From assembly GCF_035474595.1 (NCBI RefSeq), contig NZ_DATIND010000097.1, forward strand, positions 1 to 64,000: a DNA stretch of 64,000 bases, written 5' to 3'. Below, one piece after another: positions 7,117 to 15,170 of the stretch (position 1 is its first letter; every line of letters begins with the position of its first letter). Position numbers and translations under genes: made by a program. This stretch comes from Longimicrobium sp. (GTDB lineage: Bacteria; Gemmatimonadota; Gemmatimonadetes; Longimicrobiales; Longimicrobiaceae). Below the pieces are notes generated by a model. That model was not told the origin of the DNA and did not search any database. It saw only the letters and a list, made by a program, of their open reading frames with translations.

Positions 7117-7174
7117 ACCCATCACCGGGCCGCGCCCGATCGATCCCCGAATCGACTTTCAAGGAGAGACAGCG

Positions 7175-7417
7175 ATGAAGAAGATGCGGCTGAACCTGGA
7201 GCAGCTCGCCGTGGAAAGCTTCGAGACCGACAGCGACCGCGCGAGAAGGGGCACCGTGCGCGGCCACGACGTGTGCAGCGACCTGTGCACCTACAGCGCG
7301 GAAGGCACCTGCGGCGCGCCGCTGGACTCGGTGCAGTCCGAGTGCAACGCCCTGCCGCAGACCAAGTTCTGCGGCGACACCATGGACATCTGCGGATCGC
7401 AGCCCTGCTGCGTCTGA
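7175..7417 (+). CDS. RiPP precursor 8
   Basis: This 80-aa peptide has AAGGAG eight bases before the ATG. The leader MKKMRLNLEQLAVESFETD is followed by ARRGTVRGHDVCSDLC. The longer core holds seven cysteines and ends QPCCV. With precursor 9 it forms a second subgroup sharing GTVRGHDVCSD and a C-terminal CGG/CGD ... CCV. The start is placed at MKKM; the reading frame stays open upstream but lacks coding character there. Confidence 0.83.
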   Translation: MKKMRLNLEQLAVESFETDSDRARRGTVRGHDVCSDLCTYSAEGTCGAPLDSVQSECNALPQTKFCGDTMDICGSQPCCV

Positions 7418-7464
7418 CGCATCCCGTCCCATCTGAACCGGATTCGCGGAAGGAATAGAGAACG

Positions 7465-7707
7465 ATGAAGAAGATGAGCCTGAACCTGGAGCAGCTCGCG
7501 GTCGAGAGCTTCGAGATCGCGAACGAGCGGGCGCTGAAGGGCACCGTGCGCGGCCACGACGTGTGCAGCGACGTGTGCACCGCCAGTTGCGGCGGCACCT
7601 GCGGCATCCTTCCCGCCTCGGCCGAGAGCGAGTGCGCCGCCTTCCCGCGGACCCGGTTCTGCGGCGGCACGGAGGACCTCAGCGTGTGCCAGCCCTGCTG
7701 CGTCTGA
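7465..7707 (+). CDS. RiPP precursor 9
   Basis: This 80-aa peptide has the leader MKKMSLNLEQLAVESFEIA, then KGTVRGHDVCSDVC. The core TASCGGTCG ... FCGGTEDLSVCQPCCV contains eight cysteines. It is the last gene of the array; a T-tailed terminator lies 50 bp downstream. GGAA precedes the ATG, weaker than for its siblings. Confidence 0.83.
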   Translation: MKKMSLNLEQLAVESFEIANERALKGTVRGHDVCSDVCTASCGGTCGILPASAESECAAFPRTRFCGGTEDLSVCQPCCV

Positions 7708-7710
7708 CCG

Positions 7711-7762
7711 CACGAAGTGCGGAAGTGCGTTAGTGCGGAAGTGCGGAAGTGCGGGAGTGCGC
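7711..7762. repeat. SSR array, 8-bp unit (GTGCGGAA type)
   Basis: Units of GTGCGGAA, GTGCGTTA and GTGCGGGA begin 4 bp after the stop of precursor 9 and run into the terminator stem. Confidence 0.8.
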
Positions 7763-7793
7763 CGGGCCCTCGGGTCCGGCGCACTTTCCTTTT
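7757..7793 (+). terminator. Intrinsic terminator of the RiPP precursor array
   Basis: GTGCGCCGGGCCC pairs with GGGTCCGGCGCAC across a 2-nt loop and is followed by TTTCCTTTT. It closes the precursor operon; the stem starts in the last SSR unit. Confidence 0.75.
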
Positions 7794-8099
7794 CGGGGGG
7801 ATGATTCCCGCCCGTTCGTGGGTGCCGGCACGCTGGCGGGCCACAGGCGCAGCGATGGGAGCGCGGTGACTGGACGCGCCTGAACGGCCAGATATTAATC
7901 CATTCTTCCCCTTGTAATACCAGACATTTGTTTATAGCTTCGGAAACGTTGAGCGCGGCTCATCCGATTGCTGCCCAACGACTTAGGCGCTCTGTGCGAC
8001 CTCACCCGCACGCCTGAGGCGGATTGTTTTACGCCTTCGCGTCCCATCCAGCGCGAGGCGATCGTCCCCTTCTCCACCCACCGGAAGGACGCCCCCCAG
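7794..8099 (+). promoter_or_regulatory. AT-richer upstream region, probable promoter of the 8100 gene
   Basis: The stretch 7890-7950 (TATTAATCC, TTGTAATACC, CATTTGTTTATAGC) is the most AT-rich in the neighbourhood and precedes the lipoprotein gene by about 150 bp. No precise -35/-10 pair can be fixed. No gene is seen in this interval. Confidence 0.35.
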
Positions 8100-9557
8100 A
8101 TGTCGAAGTGGAAGTTCCCGCGCCCCGCGCGGACCGCGGCCGTGCTGGCCGCCTGCGCCCTCGCGGCGGCCTGCGCCGACCAGGCCGACACCCCGCTCGC
8201 GCCCACCACGGCCCCCGCGCCCGCCATCTCGCCCGAGCAGGAAGCGGCCACCGAGCTGACCCGCATGGTGGCGGTGGCGCTGCGCGACCCCGAGCTGCGG
8301 CAGCGCGTGTTCGCGGATCTGCGCTCCTCGCGCTACAGCCGCGAGCACAAGCTGGAGCTCCGCTCCTACCTGCGCGGCCAGGGCGGCGGCGCGCTGCTGC
8401 TGGACAAGCTCGCGGGCGAGAAGGCCACGCGCGCTCCCGGTGCCGGTGCCACCGACCCGCGCGCCGCGGTGCTGCAGATGGTCGGGACGATCCGCCCGCT
8501 GGAGTTCTACATGCCGGTGCCCGAGCACCGCGCCGCCTGGACCGGCGGCCCGGAGCTGATCGTGGCCTCGCAGATCGTGAAGGACGCGGCGCCGGTGGGC
8601 TTCGACCTGAGCGGCTCGCCCGTGACGCTGAACAACGACACGCCCCCGGCCACCCCCGTGCTGGTGCTGGTGACGCAGGAGAACGCGTTCACGCAGCCGA
8701 TGCCGGCGCAGTTCTCGAACGCCGACGACCAGGGCGGCCGCTCGCTGGGCACCCTGGCCCGCCCGGGCGAGAAGAACATCCGCTCGCGCTCGCGCTTCTC
8801 CGACGGCTCGGAGATCGAAGGCCCCCGCGCCATGATCGCGCCGGGCGACTGCGATCCCACCACGGCCATCACGGAGTGCCCCACCGACGGCGGTGGCGGC
8901 GGCGGCGGCATCAGCGCGCCGAGCTACCCGGCCGGCGTGTACATGGACGCCACGCACATGAGCGACCTGCGCGAGTCGTGGCCGCGCGGCGACGCCGAGG
9001 TGGAGGTGTTCGTGATCGGGCCCACGCTGTACGCCGACAGCCAGGGCGAGAAGATCGCCTGCGCGGGCCAGAACGGCTCGGGCGCCAAGTACTTCGACCA
9101 GAACGCCAACGACTGGACGCACTCGTCGTGGAGCGTGCAGGGCCAGCTCCTGACCAAGGCCGAGGTTTCGGCGTACTTCTCGGTGTACTCGGCGCCGTGG
9201 TCGATCCAGATGTGGGAGGACGACGACACCGCCTGCGACATCGTGTACAGCGGCCGCTCGACGCTGAACCAGCTGTACGACAACCTGCGTGCCGCGCAGC
9301 GCGCCACCACGCTGCTGCTGCAGGTGGCCACCGGGCACATCCTGATCAACCCGGCCACGGCCAACGCGCTGCGCAACCTGACCGGCGCGATGTTCCAGAG
9401 CGACGACGACTTCCTGGGCAACATCGTGTACCGCCCCAACAGCTCGCGCACCGACTACTACGGCGACACCTTCGTGGACGCCGACGTGTACCGCGAGGAC
9501 ATGACCTACAACGGGTGGGTCACCATCCGCACCAGCGACACCGACCACGTCCACTGA
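8100..9557 (+). CDS. Secreted lipoprotein of unknown function
   Basis: This is a 485-aa protein I do not recognise. It has a lipoprotein signal (RPARTAAVLAACALAAACAD; Cys19 in LAAC or Cys25 are the candidate lipidated residues), then a Pro/Ala linker. A helical region at residues 45-105 (RMVAVALRDPELRQRVFADL) precedes a beta-rich body. A seven-glycine run (TDGGGGGGGIS) near residue 262 separates a second domain rich in Trp, Asp and Tyr. The signal peptide fixes the start at 8100; codons upstream lack bias. It stands alone, bounded by the AT-rich spacer and a 16-bp-stem terminator. It could be a surface-exposed calcium-dependent or adhesive protein, but nothing proves it. Confidence 0.85.
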   Translation: MSKWKFPRPARTAAVLAACALAAACADQADTPLAPTTAPAPAISPEQEAATELTRMVAVALRDPELRQRVFADLRSSRYSREHKLELRSYLRGQGGGALLLDKLAGEKATRAPGAGATDPRAAVLQMVGTIRPLEFYMPVPEHRAAWTGGPELIVASQIVKDAAPVGFDLSGSPVTLNNDTPPATPVLVLVTQENAFTQPMPAQFSNADDQGGRSLGTLARPGEKNIRSRSRFSDGSEIEGPRAMIAPGDCDPTTAITECPTDGGGGGGGISAPSYPAGVYMDATHMSDLRESWPRGDAEVEVFVIGPTLYADSQGEKIACAGQNGSGAKYFDQNANDWTHSSWSVQGQLLTKAEVSAYFSVYSAPWSIQMWEDDDTACDIVYSGRSTLNQLYDNLRAAQRATTLLLQVATGHILINPATANALRNLTGAMFQSDDDFLGNIVYRPNSSRTDYYGDTFVDADVYREDMTYNGWVTIRTSDTDHVH

Positions 9558-9579
9558 GACGCGGCCGGCCGATGACGGC

Positions 9580-9616
9580 GAAGGGCCCCGGGCGAGTTCA
9601 TCGCCCGGGGCCCTTC
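9580..9616. terminator. Bidirectional terminator hairpin
   Basis: A perfect 16-bp stem, GAAGGGCCCCGGGCGA against its complement, with a 5-nt loop. It lies between convergent genes 8100-9557 (+) and 9639-9920 (-) and can serve both. Confidence 0.75.
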
Positions 9617-9638
9617 GGCATTCGCCGCGGAGTTCGGA

Positions 9639-9920
9639 TCAGCCCGCGTCTCCGTCGCCCGGCGGGGCGTGGTGGTCGCGGGCGTGGGTGGCGGCCAGGT
9701 AGGCCCAGGCGACGCAGAGTCCCCACACGGGAAGGATCCCCATCCCCACCGTGAACAGGCCGAGCACGACCATCAGGAAGAGCATGAAGAGTCCGGCGCC
9801 GATGCTGGTGTACATCAGCCCCAGCGGGCCGAAGAACAGCGCCAGCAGCACCGCCGTGCGCACCTGCACCGGCTCGCGCGGCGGATGGGGATGATCGGTC
9901 GGAAAGTCGGGGACGGCCAT
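9639..9920 (-). CDS. Small TM2-like membrane protein
   Basis: This is a 93-aa protein. A Pro/His-rich N-terminus is followed by two membrane segments, roughly residues 21-43 (VRTAVLLALFFGPLGLMYTS) and 45-75 (LFMLFLMVVLGLFTVGMGIL), then a short charged tail with HARDHHAPP. The GPLGxxY turn resembles the TM2 domain family of unknown function. It is a single gene with no operon partners. Confidence 0.65.
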   Translation of the reverse strand: MAVPDFPTDHPHPPREPVQVRTAVLLALFFGPLGLMYTSIGAGLFMLFLMVVLGLFTVGMGILPVWGLCVAWAYLAATHARDHHAPPGDGDAG

Positions 9921-10045
9921 TCCTGCGCATATCCTGGGGGCCCATCGATCGGGATCGGCAGGATGCTGCCACCGCGCTGCGGCGGGCGCAAGTGCGGAAG
10001 GCCGCGCGAGATTCCGGATGTGCCCCGCGACCCGATGCCGTTGAA

Positions 10046-10097
10046 GCCTCGCGCGGTTCGCGAGGCTCTCCTTCGTCGTTGCCGCGGCTTCAGCCGC
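10046..10097 (-). repeat. R1 two-hairpin repeat, copy 4 (minus orientation)
   Basis: On the minus strand: hairpin GCGGCT-GA-AGCCGC, then GGCAACGACGAAGGAGA, then hairpin GCCTCGCG/CGCGAGGC. Same plan as copy 1, with different stem sequences. Confidence 0.75.
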
Positions 10098-10141
10098 CTC
10101 TGGCGCGGCGAATCGTGGTTCCCGGTGCAGCGATCGGCCGG

Positions 10142-10906
10142 CTACGACGACGCCGGGAGACCCAGCGCCGCGGCGAGCGCGGGGTAGGCGGCGCGCGGGG
10201 CCTGCACCAGCACGGGGCGGGCGCGCGGGTCCAGCCACCGCAGCAGTACCTCGATCTCCCCGCCGTCCATCGCGGTGCAGCCGACCGTGGGGACGCCGGG
10301 CGCCTGCCACACGTGCATGAAGATGCACGACCCGCCGCCCGGCACCGGCGGCGCGTCGTTGTGCGAAACCCAGATCCCCAGCCGGTATACGCCGCTGGCG
10401 AGGCGCATCTCCTCGTGGCTGTCCCAGTCGGGCGCGGCCACGGTGTCCTGGTTCACCAGACCGCGGTTGTAGAAGCGCGAGGTCGCATCGTCCACGCACT
10501 TCACGCTGGGCAGGCTGTGCACGTACGGCAGGTGGATCCACGCCACCGAGTCCGCCGGCGCGTAGCCGAACGCCGGGCCCAGGCGGAAGATGCCGGCCGG
10601 CGCCTTTCCATCTCCCTCGCGCTTCTCCGGGCCGGCGCCGTGCGATGCGGCCAGGCCGCGCCCCCACGCCAGCCCCGTCCGCCCGACCGTCGCCGCCCAG
10701 GGCGAGCCCACCGCGCGCCAGGGGGCGCGGGCGCTCGCGCGCTCGTAGCGCTGGAGCACGGCGCCGGTGGAATCCCAGTCCGCGGTGAGCGAGACGACGG
10801 CCTGCAGCGGCGCGCCGGACGGGCGAGGCTCGGCGGCGCCGCCCGCGGCTCGGCAGGCGGCGACCAGCACGGCGGCGGTGATCAGGGGGATGGAGATGCG
10901 GCGCAT
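10142..10906 (-). CDS. YkuD-type L,D-transpeptidase, lipoprotein
   Basis: This is a 254-aa exported protein with the signal SIPLITAAVLVAAC (Cys18 lipobox VAAC). The catalytic domain contains FMHVWQAPGVPTVGCTAM, matching the His-x(n)-G-C core of L,D-transpeptidases (ErfK/YbiS/YcfS/YnhG superfamily). The usual SHGC is replaced by VGCT, as in a subset of the family. A KAPAGIFRLGPAFGY segment is also typical of YkuD proteins. Its likely role is peptidoglycan cross-linking or lipoprotein attachment in the periplasm. It is a single gene with GGGAG before the ATG. Confidence 0.85.
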   Translation of the reverse strand: MRRISIPLITAAVLVAACRAAGGAAEPRPSGAPLQAVVSLTADWDSTGAVLQRYERASARAPWRAVGSPWAATVGRTGLAWGRGLAASHGAGPEKREGDGKAPAGIFRLGPAFGYAPADSVAWIHLPYVHSLPSVKCVDDATSRFYNRGLVNQDTVAAPDWDSHEEMRLASGVYRLGIWVSHNDAPPVPGGGSCIFMHVWQAPGVPTVGCTAMDGGEIEVLLRWLDPRARPVLVQAPRAAYPALAAALGLPASS

Positions 10907-10922
10907 GGGGCTCCCAACGAGT

Positions 10923-10959
10923 GCGGGGGTGATGCGCAAAGCTAACGCATCACCCCCGC
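10923..10959 (-). terminator. Terminator hairpin of the 10981 gene
   Basis: A perfect 14-bp stem GCGGGGGTGATGCG with a 9-nt loop. It lies 22 bp past the stop of the minus-strand lipoprotein gene and just upstream of the L,D-transpeptidase gene. Confidence 0.65.
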
Positions 10960-10980
10960 GCCGCGCACTCGCCGCGCCGG

Positions 10981-11463
10981 TCAGTTCTCGAGGACCCGGT
11001 GCAGCACCCGCGAGGGGCCGTCGCAGATCGCGTAGCCGGAGCAGGGTGGCGAGAGGGTGAGCTCGGTGCCGGCGACGGCGTACACGCTCCGCATCACCCG
11101 CGGCTTGATGAGCCGGGGCTCGAGCGGCTGGGCGCTGAGCGGCTGCGGGTTCTCGGCGGCCATCAGCGCCGTCAGCACCAGCTCGTCGCCCTCCGTGCCC
11201 CACGTCCCCGTCTCCACGTACGTGGTGTACGCCGCGCCCGCGGCGGTCCAGAACTCGGTGTGGCGGCTGTACGTGCCCGCGGGCGCCAGCGACCAGAATT
11301 CTCGCATGGTGCCCGGCGTGGCGCCGGAGGGGATGGGGAAGGTCGCGGTCCAGGTGTCGCTCTGCCACGTGCCCACCAGCCCCTCGGGGGCGGCGAACGG
11401 GTTGTGGTCACACCCCGCCAGCGCGGCGAGGGCGAATACGGCGGCGATGATGCGCGTTTTCAT
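10981..11463 (-). CDS. Small lipoprotein of unknown function
   Basis: This is a 160-aa protein with a clean lipobox (ALAALAGCDHN, Cys18). The mature part has repeated W-containing beta strands (LVGTWQSDTWTATFP, YVETGTWGTEGDEL), suggesting a lipocalin-like or META-type small beta-barrel for surface or periplasmic use. No family is recognised with confidence. The ATG at 11463 directly precedes the signal peptide. Confidence 0.75.
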   Translation of the reverse strand: MKTRIIAAVFALAALAGCDHNPFAAPEGLVGTWQSDTWTATFPIPSGATPGTMREFWSLAPAGTYSRHTEFWTAAGAAYTTYVETGTWGTEGDELVLTALMAAENPQPLSAQPLEPRLIKPRVMRSVYAVAGTELTLSPPCSGYAICDGPSRVLHRVLEN

Positions 11464-11625
11464 GAGACGGATCGGGAAAGCGTGGGCCGGTTTCGGGTTC
11501 GTGAAAGAACGCGCGGCGCGCCGATGAGTTGACACGGCGGCCGCGCGGGATGACAAAGTGCGGGGAGATGGGATCAATCGGAGAATGCGTCGAGAGGGCG
11601 TTCGGAAGGTCGTGCGCGCCTCCGG

Positions 11626-11684
11626 CATCGCGCCCTCTCCGGCCGGCCTAGGCCGTCCAGCTCTCCCGTACCGGGAGAGGTAGC
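11626..11684 (+). repeat. R2 59-bp palindromic block, single
   Basis: CATCGCGCCCTCTCCGGCC ... CTCTCCCGTACCGGGAGAG ... GTAGC. Here it lacks the second block found about 100 bp away in the other five copies. Confidence 0.8.
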
Positions 11685-11732
11685 TCGGCAACTCTTGCGC
11701 TGCAATGACTCTATCCTGCCCGCCCGGCTCGG

Positions 11733-12197
11733 TCAGTCCACGGGGATGGCGCCGAGAGCGTCGCGGTGGCGCGTAACGAGCGCGGCGGCGTCCACCTGCG
11801 GGCGCAGGCGCGCGACCAGCGCGAGGAAGTCGGCGCGGTCGGCGGGGGTGCGCAGGTGCGCCTCGACGGCCAGCTCCAGCGCGCGGCGGGCGGCGGCGTT
11901 CGCGCCGGGGTCGTCGCCCCGCGCGCGGTGCACGTCCGCCTCGGCGGCGGTGACCTCGGCCCAGGCGCCCAGGACGTCGGGCTCGCCCACCATCTGCCCC
12001 GCGGTCACCGAATCCATGCGCGGGGCGACCGAGGCGAGCGGGCCCAGCAGCTTGCCGACGCCCTCTCGCGCCCGTGCCAGGATCTCGTCGGGCGAGCCGC
12101 CCTCGCGCATGCGGCCCATCATCCCGGCCAGCATGTGCCGGATCTCCTCGATCATGCGGAGGATGTAGTCCTTCTTCTCCGACGAAGTCAGCGGCAT
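11733..12197 (-). CDS. Conserved helical protein of unknown function
   Basis: This is a 154-aa soluble, nearly all-helical protein. The N-terminus SSEKKDYILRMIEEIRHMLA is followed by TPR-like helices (EVTAAEADVHRARGDDPGANAAARRALEL). It resembles DUF6483-type proteins by the DYILRMIEEI opening, which is a memory-based suggestion. The start at 12197 is chosen because an SSR array begins 2 bp upstream and the extended frame would translate it. Confidence 0.6.
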   Translation of the reverse strand: MPLTSSEKKDYILRMIEEIRHMLAGMMGRMREGGSPDEILARAREGVGKLLGPLASVAPRMDSVTAGQMVGEPDVLGAWAEVTAAEADVHRARGDDPGANAAARRALELAVEAHLRTPADRADFLALVARLRPQVDAAALVTRHRDALGAIPVD

Positions 12198-12198
12198 G

Positions 12199-12230
12199 GG
12201 AGTGCGAAAGTGCGAGAGTGCGAGAGTGCG
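12199..12230. repeat. SSR array, 8-bp unit (GTGCGAGA type)
   Basis: Four units of GTGCGAAA/GTGCGAGA occupy the ribosome-binding-site position of the 11733-12197 gene. Confidence 0.85.
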
Positions 12231-12293
12231 CAGCCGTTCGCCGCGCGCCGGTCTCACGTGCTGATACGCGGGCGCGCGGGCGAAGTTGCGCGG

Positions 12294-13517
12294 CTACTCC
12301 ATCTCCATCGCGGCGGAGAGCTTTGCGGCGAGCTCCGGCGGGTTGCTGCGGCGGACGGCGAGGCACGGGGTGCGGTGCCACGCCGCGCACTCGCGCACCG
12401 CGCGGGCGACGTCGTCCACCAGCCCCTGGGTGATGCGGACGCCGGGCTCGAGGTGGACCGTCTTCAGCTCGAACACGCCCTCGCTGCGGTGCGCCTTGGC
12501 GTCCACGCGGCCGATCAGGGCGCCGCGGCGGAGGATGGGGAGGGTGAAGTAGCCGTAGACGCGCTTGGGGGCGGGGGTGTAGCACTCCAGCCGGTAGTCG
12601 AAGCCGAACAGCTCGCTGCCGCGCGCGCGGTCCCACACCAGCGGGTCGAAGGGCGACAGCAGCGTCGTCAGCACCGGCCGGATCTTCCCCGCCGCGGCGG
12701 ATTCGGCGAGCGCGCGGTGCCCGGGGTGCACGTAGCCGGGCTCCTTCCAGCCATCCACCGCCACCTCCAGCAGCGCCCCCTCCGCCGCCAGCTCGCGGAC
12801 GATGCGCGGCGTGTCCTTCTTCGCCATCCGGTACCAGTCGGCCACCCACTTCGCCTTCGCGATCCCCATCGCCCGTACGGCCTTCAGCGCCAGCGCGCGG
12901 TGGCCGTCCTCGCGCGAGGGGAGCGCGGCGTCGCTCCAGCCGGGGAGGACGCGCTCGCGCAGGTCGTACACGCGCTGGAACCCCTCGCGCCGCGCGATCA
13001 TCAGCTCGCCCGCGGTGAAGAGCGACTCCAGGATGCGCTTCTCCGGCTTCCATCCCCACCACGAGCCGCTGCCGGACTTCGGCGCGCCCAGCTCCGCGGA
13101 GCGCACCGGGCCGTGCTCGCGGATCGTCTCCAGCACGCGCGCCACCTGGTCGGGGTGCTTCTCCATCACCGCGTGGCTGAAGCGCCACTTCATCCACCCG
13201 CGGTCCAGCATGCGGTTGCGGAAGAGCGGGTAGTCCTCGATGGGAAGAAAGCACGCCTCGTGGGCCCAGTACTCGAAGAGCGCGCCCCCGGCCAGCAGCT
13301 CGTCCAGCCAGCGCGGCTCGTACGCGCCGAGCCGCGACCACAGCACGAAGTACGGGCTGCGGTTGACCACGCTGATGGTGTCGATCTGCAGCGCGCCCAT
13401 GCCGCGGATGCACGCCAGCACGTCGGCCTTCGTCGCGCGGCGGCGCGGCCGGCGGTCGAGGCCCATCGCGGCCAGCATCAGCGCGCGTGCGGCGTCGGGG
13501 GTCAGGGAGATGGGCAA
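12294..13517 (-). CDS. YcaQ-family interstrand-crosslink DNA glycosylase
   Basis: This 407-aa protein of the HTH_42/YcaQ-AlkZ family unhooks DNA crosslinks and excises alkylated bases. The segment GALQIDTISVVNRSPYFVLW contains the Q-phi-D catalytic motif (Q44-I-D46) that distinguishes YcaQ-like from AlkZ-like (Q-phi-Q) enzymes. Tandem winged helices follow. Length is normal for the family. It is a single gene with no DNA-repair operon. Confidence 0.88.
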   Translation of the reverse strand: MPISLTPDAARALMLAAMGLDRRPRRRATKADVLACIRGMGALQIDTISVVNRSPYFVLWSRLGAYEPRWLDELLAGGALFEYWAHEACFLPIEDYPLFRNRMLDRGWMKWRFSHAVMEKHPDQVARVLETIREHGPVRSAELGAPKSGSGSWWGWKPEKRILESLFTAGELMIARREGFQRVYDLRERVLPGWSDAALPSREDGHRALALKAVRAMGIAKAKWVADWYRMAKKDTPRIVRELAAEGALLEVAVDGWKEPGYVHPGHRALAESAAAGKIRPVLTTLLSPFDPLVWDRARGSELFGFDYRLECYTPAPKRVYGYFTLPILRRGALIGRVDAKAHRSEGVFELKTVHLEPGVRITQGLVDDVARAVRECAAWHRTPCLAVRRSNPPELAAKLSAAMEME

Positions 13518-13535
13518 AGAATAGGATAGATCGGT

Positions 13536-13582
13536 GATCGGGATTGATCGGGATTGATCGGGATTGATCGGGAAGATCGGGA
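13536..13582. repeat. Tandem 10-bp repeat (GATCGGGATT)
   Basis: Three near-perfect units plus degenerate flanks lie between the ycaQ-like start and an R1 copy. The unit length differs from the 8-bp SSR class. Confidence 0.8.
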
Positions 13583-13597
13583 TAGTCGGCGAAAAAT

Positions 13598-13645
13598 GCG
13601 AGTGAACTCGCGGCTACAACGGCACGCAGTCCGCCTTCGCGGACT
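13598..13645 (+). repeat. R1 two-hairpin repeat, copy 5
   Basis: GCGAGT-GA-ACTCGC, linker GGCTACAACGGCACGC, then AGTCCGCCTTCGCGGACT. Relative to copy 1, the AT pair in stem 1 is replaced by a GC pair with the complement changed accordingly. Confidence 0.8.
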
Positions 13646-13659
13646 TCATCGGTGCGATC

Positions 13660-14727
13660 TCAGCTGCCGTTCGCGTCCTCCATCTCCGCGACGAGCGTGC
13701 GCACCAGATCCGCGGCGGGCATGGGGCGGGCGCGGGGGACGCCGGTTCCGGCCCAGAGGGAGAGGAAGCCGGGCTCGCCTTTCTGGCCCGCGGCGGTGCG
13801 CATCGGGCGGGTGAGCGCGTTCTGCAGCGGATACGGGAGGATGGCGCCCTCGTTCGCGGCGACGCGATCGATCCACTCGTTGCGCAGTCCCCGCGCGGGG
13901 CGGCCGGAGAAGGCGCGGGTGATGACGGTGGTGTCGTCGCGCGCATCCAGCAGCGCGCGCCGGTACGCCTCCGACGCGGCGGATTCGGGGGTGACGAGGA
14001 ACGCCGTCCCCAGCGCCGCCGCGGATGCGCCCGCCGCCAGCGCCGCGGCCACGTCGCGCCCGTCCATCACCCCGCCCGCCGCAACGATGGGGATGCGCAC
14101 CTCGCGCGCGATCCCCGCGACCAGCTCCAGCGTGGGCACCATCGCCGCCTCGAACGGCGCGGCGAAGGTGCCGCGGTGCGCCCCGGCCTCGGCGCCCTGC
14201 GCGATCACCGCGTCGGCGCCGGCCTCGGCGAGGAGGCGCGCTTCCGCAAGCGTGGTCGCCGTCCCCCAGCTCCGCATCCCCGCCTCGCGCACCCGCGCCA
14301 TCACCTCGGGCGCGGGGATGCCGAAGGTGAAGGTGAAGACGGGCGGCCGCGCCTCCAGCACCGCCTCCATCTGCGCAGGGAACGGGTCGGGCGGCACCTC
14401 CGGCAGCACCGGCGGGTCGATGCCGAGCCGCGCGTGCGCCTCGCCCAGCATCGCCAGCATCGGCGCGGCATCCACGCCGGCCGGCTGCGCCCACGCGCCG
14501 GCGAACAGGTTCACGCCGAACGGGCGGTCCGTGAGCGCGCGGATGCGGCGGATGGCGTCGGCGATCTGCCCGGGCGCCATGTACGCCGTCCCGAGAATCC
14601 CCAGCCCGCCCGCGTTGGAGACGGCAGCCACCAGCTCGGGCGTGCTCGGCCCGCCGCCCATCGGCGCCAGCACGATCGGGTGCCGGATGCCGAGGGATTG
14701 GAGGAATGCGTTGGGGTTCATCGCCAT
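13660..14727 (-). CDS. Nitronate monooxygenase (NPD/2-nitropropane dioxygenase family)
   Basis: This 355-aa FMN TIM-barrel enzyme would oxidise alkyl nitronates such as propionate 3-nitronate. The N-terminal IRHPIVLAPMGGGPSTPELV, the phosphate-binding region VAAGGVMDGRDVAAALAAGA and the catalytic-loop segment AQGAEAGAHRGTF (class I NMO) are all visible. Two ATGs open the frame (MAMNPN); the first is used. Single gene. A related acyl-carrier enoyl reductase function (FabK-like) is less likely given the GAHRG motif. Confidence 0.88.
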   Translation of the reverse strand: MAMNPNAFLQSLGIRHPIVLAPMGGGPSTPELVAAVSNAGGLGILGTAYMAPGQIADAIRRIRALTDRPFGVNLFAGAWAQPAGVDAAPMLAMLGEAHARLGIDPPVLPEVPPDPFPAQMEAVLEARPPVFTFTFGIPAPEVMARVREAGMRSWGTATTLAEARLLAEAGADAVIAQGAEAGAHRGTFAAPFEAAMVPTLELVAGIAREVRIPIVAAGGVMDGRDVAAALAAGASAAALGTAFLVTPESAASEAYRRALLDARDDTTVITRAFSGRPARGLRNEWIDRVAANEGAILPYPLQNALTRPMRTAAGQKGEPGFLSLWAGTGVPRARPMPAADLVRTLVAEMEDANGS

Positions 14728-14830
14728 CGAAAGATCTCCGTCGTGCGCGCGATCGGGGAATCGTCATCATCCCCATCTCGCTTCAAGACCGTTGGGTCGT
14801 TTGCTTTCAGGCGATCGTGCGCCGCCTCGC

Positions 14831-15055
14831 CATCGCGCCCTCTCCGGCCGGCTTAGGCCGTCCACCTCTCCCGTACCGGGAGAGGTAGCCTTCCAGCATC
14901 AGTGCCAGGACGAATGCATCTTGCCCGCCCGGCTGGCCCCCGGCACACCGAAACCATTCGCGTGAGCGGAGTTTCGCAGGCCGCACCGCCGCTGCCCCGC
15001 CCCCCTCGCCCGGAACGGGAGAGGGCGAGCGCTCTAAGGCGCGGGGAGAGGGCCC
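14831..15055 (+). repeat. R2 composite repeat
   Basis: The 59-bp block at 14831-14889 is followed about 110 bp later by the second block (CCCCTCGCCCGGAACGGGAG, then GGCGAGCGCTCTAAGGCGCG), ending in GGGGAGAGGGC. The outer ends are inverted relative to each other. It fills most of the gene-free spacer 14728-15170. Confidence 0.75.
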
Positions 15056-15110
15056 GCGGCGAGCACCAAAGCCCGCCCATCTCTAATGCCACGCGGCCCA
15101 CCATCATCGC

Positions 15111-15168
15111 CCCGCACTCCCGCACTCCCGCACTCCCGCACTCCCGCACTCCCGCACTTCCGCACTTC
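15111..15168. repeat. SSR array, 8-bp unit (CGCACTCC)
   Basis: Seven units of CGCACTCC/CGCACTTC end 3 bp before the stop codon of coaA. Confidence 0.88.
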
Positions 15169-15170
15169 GT

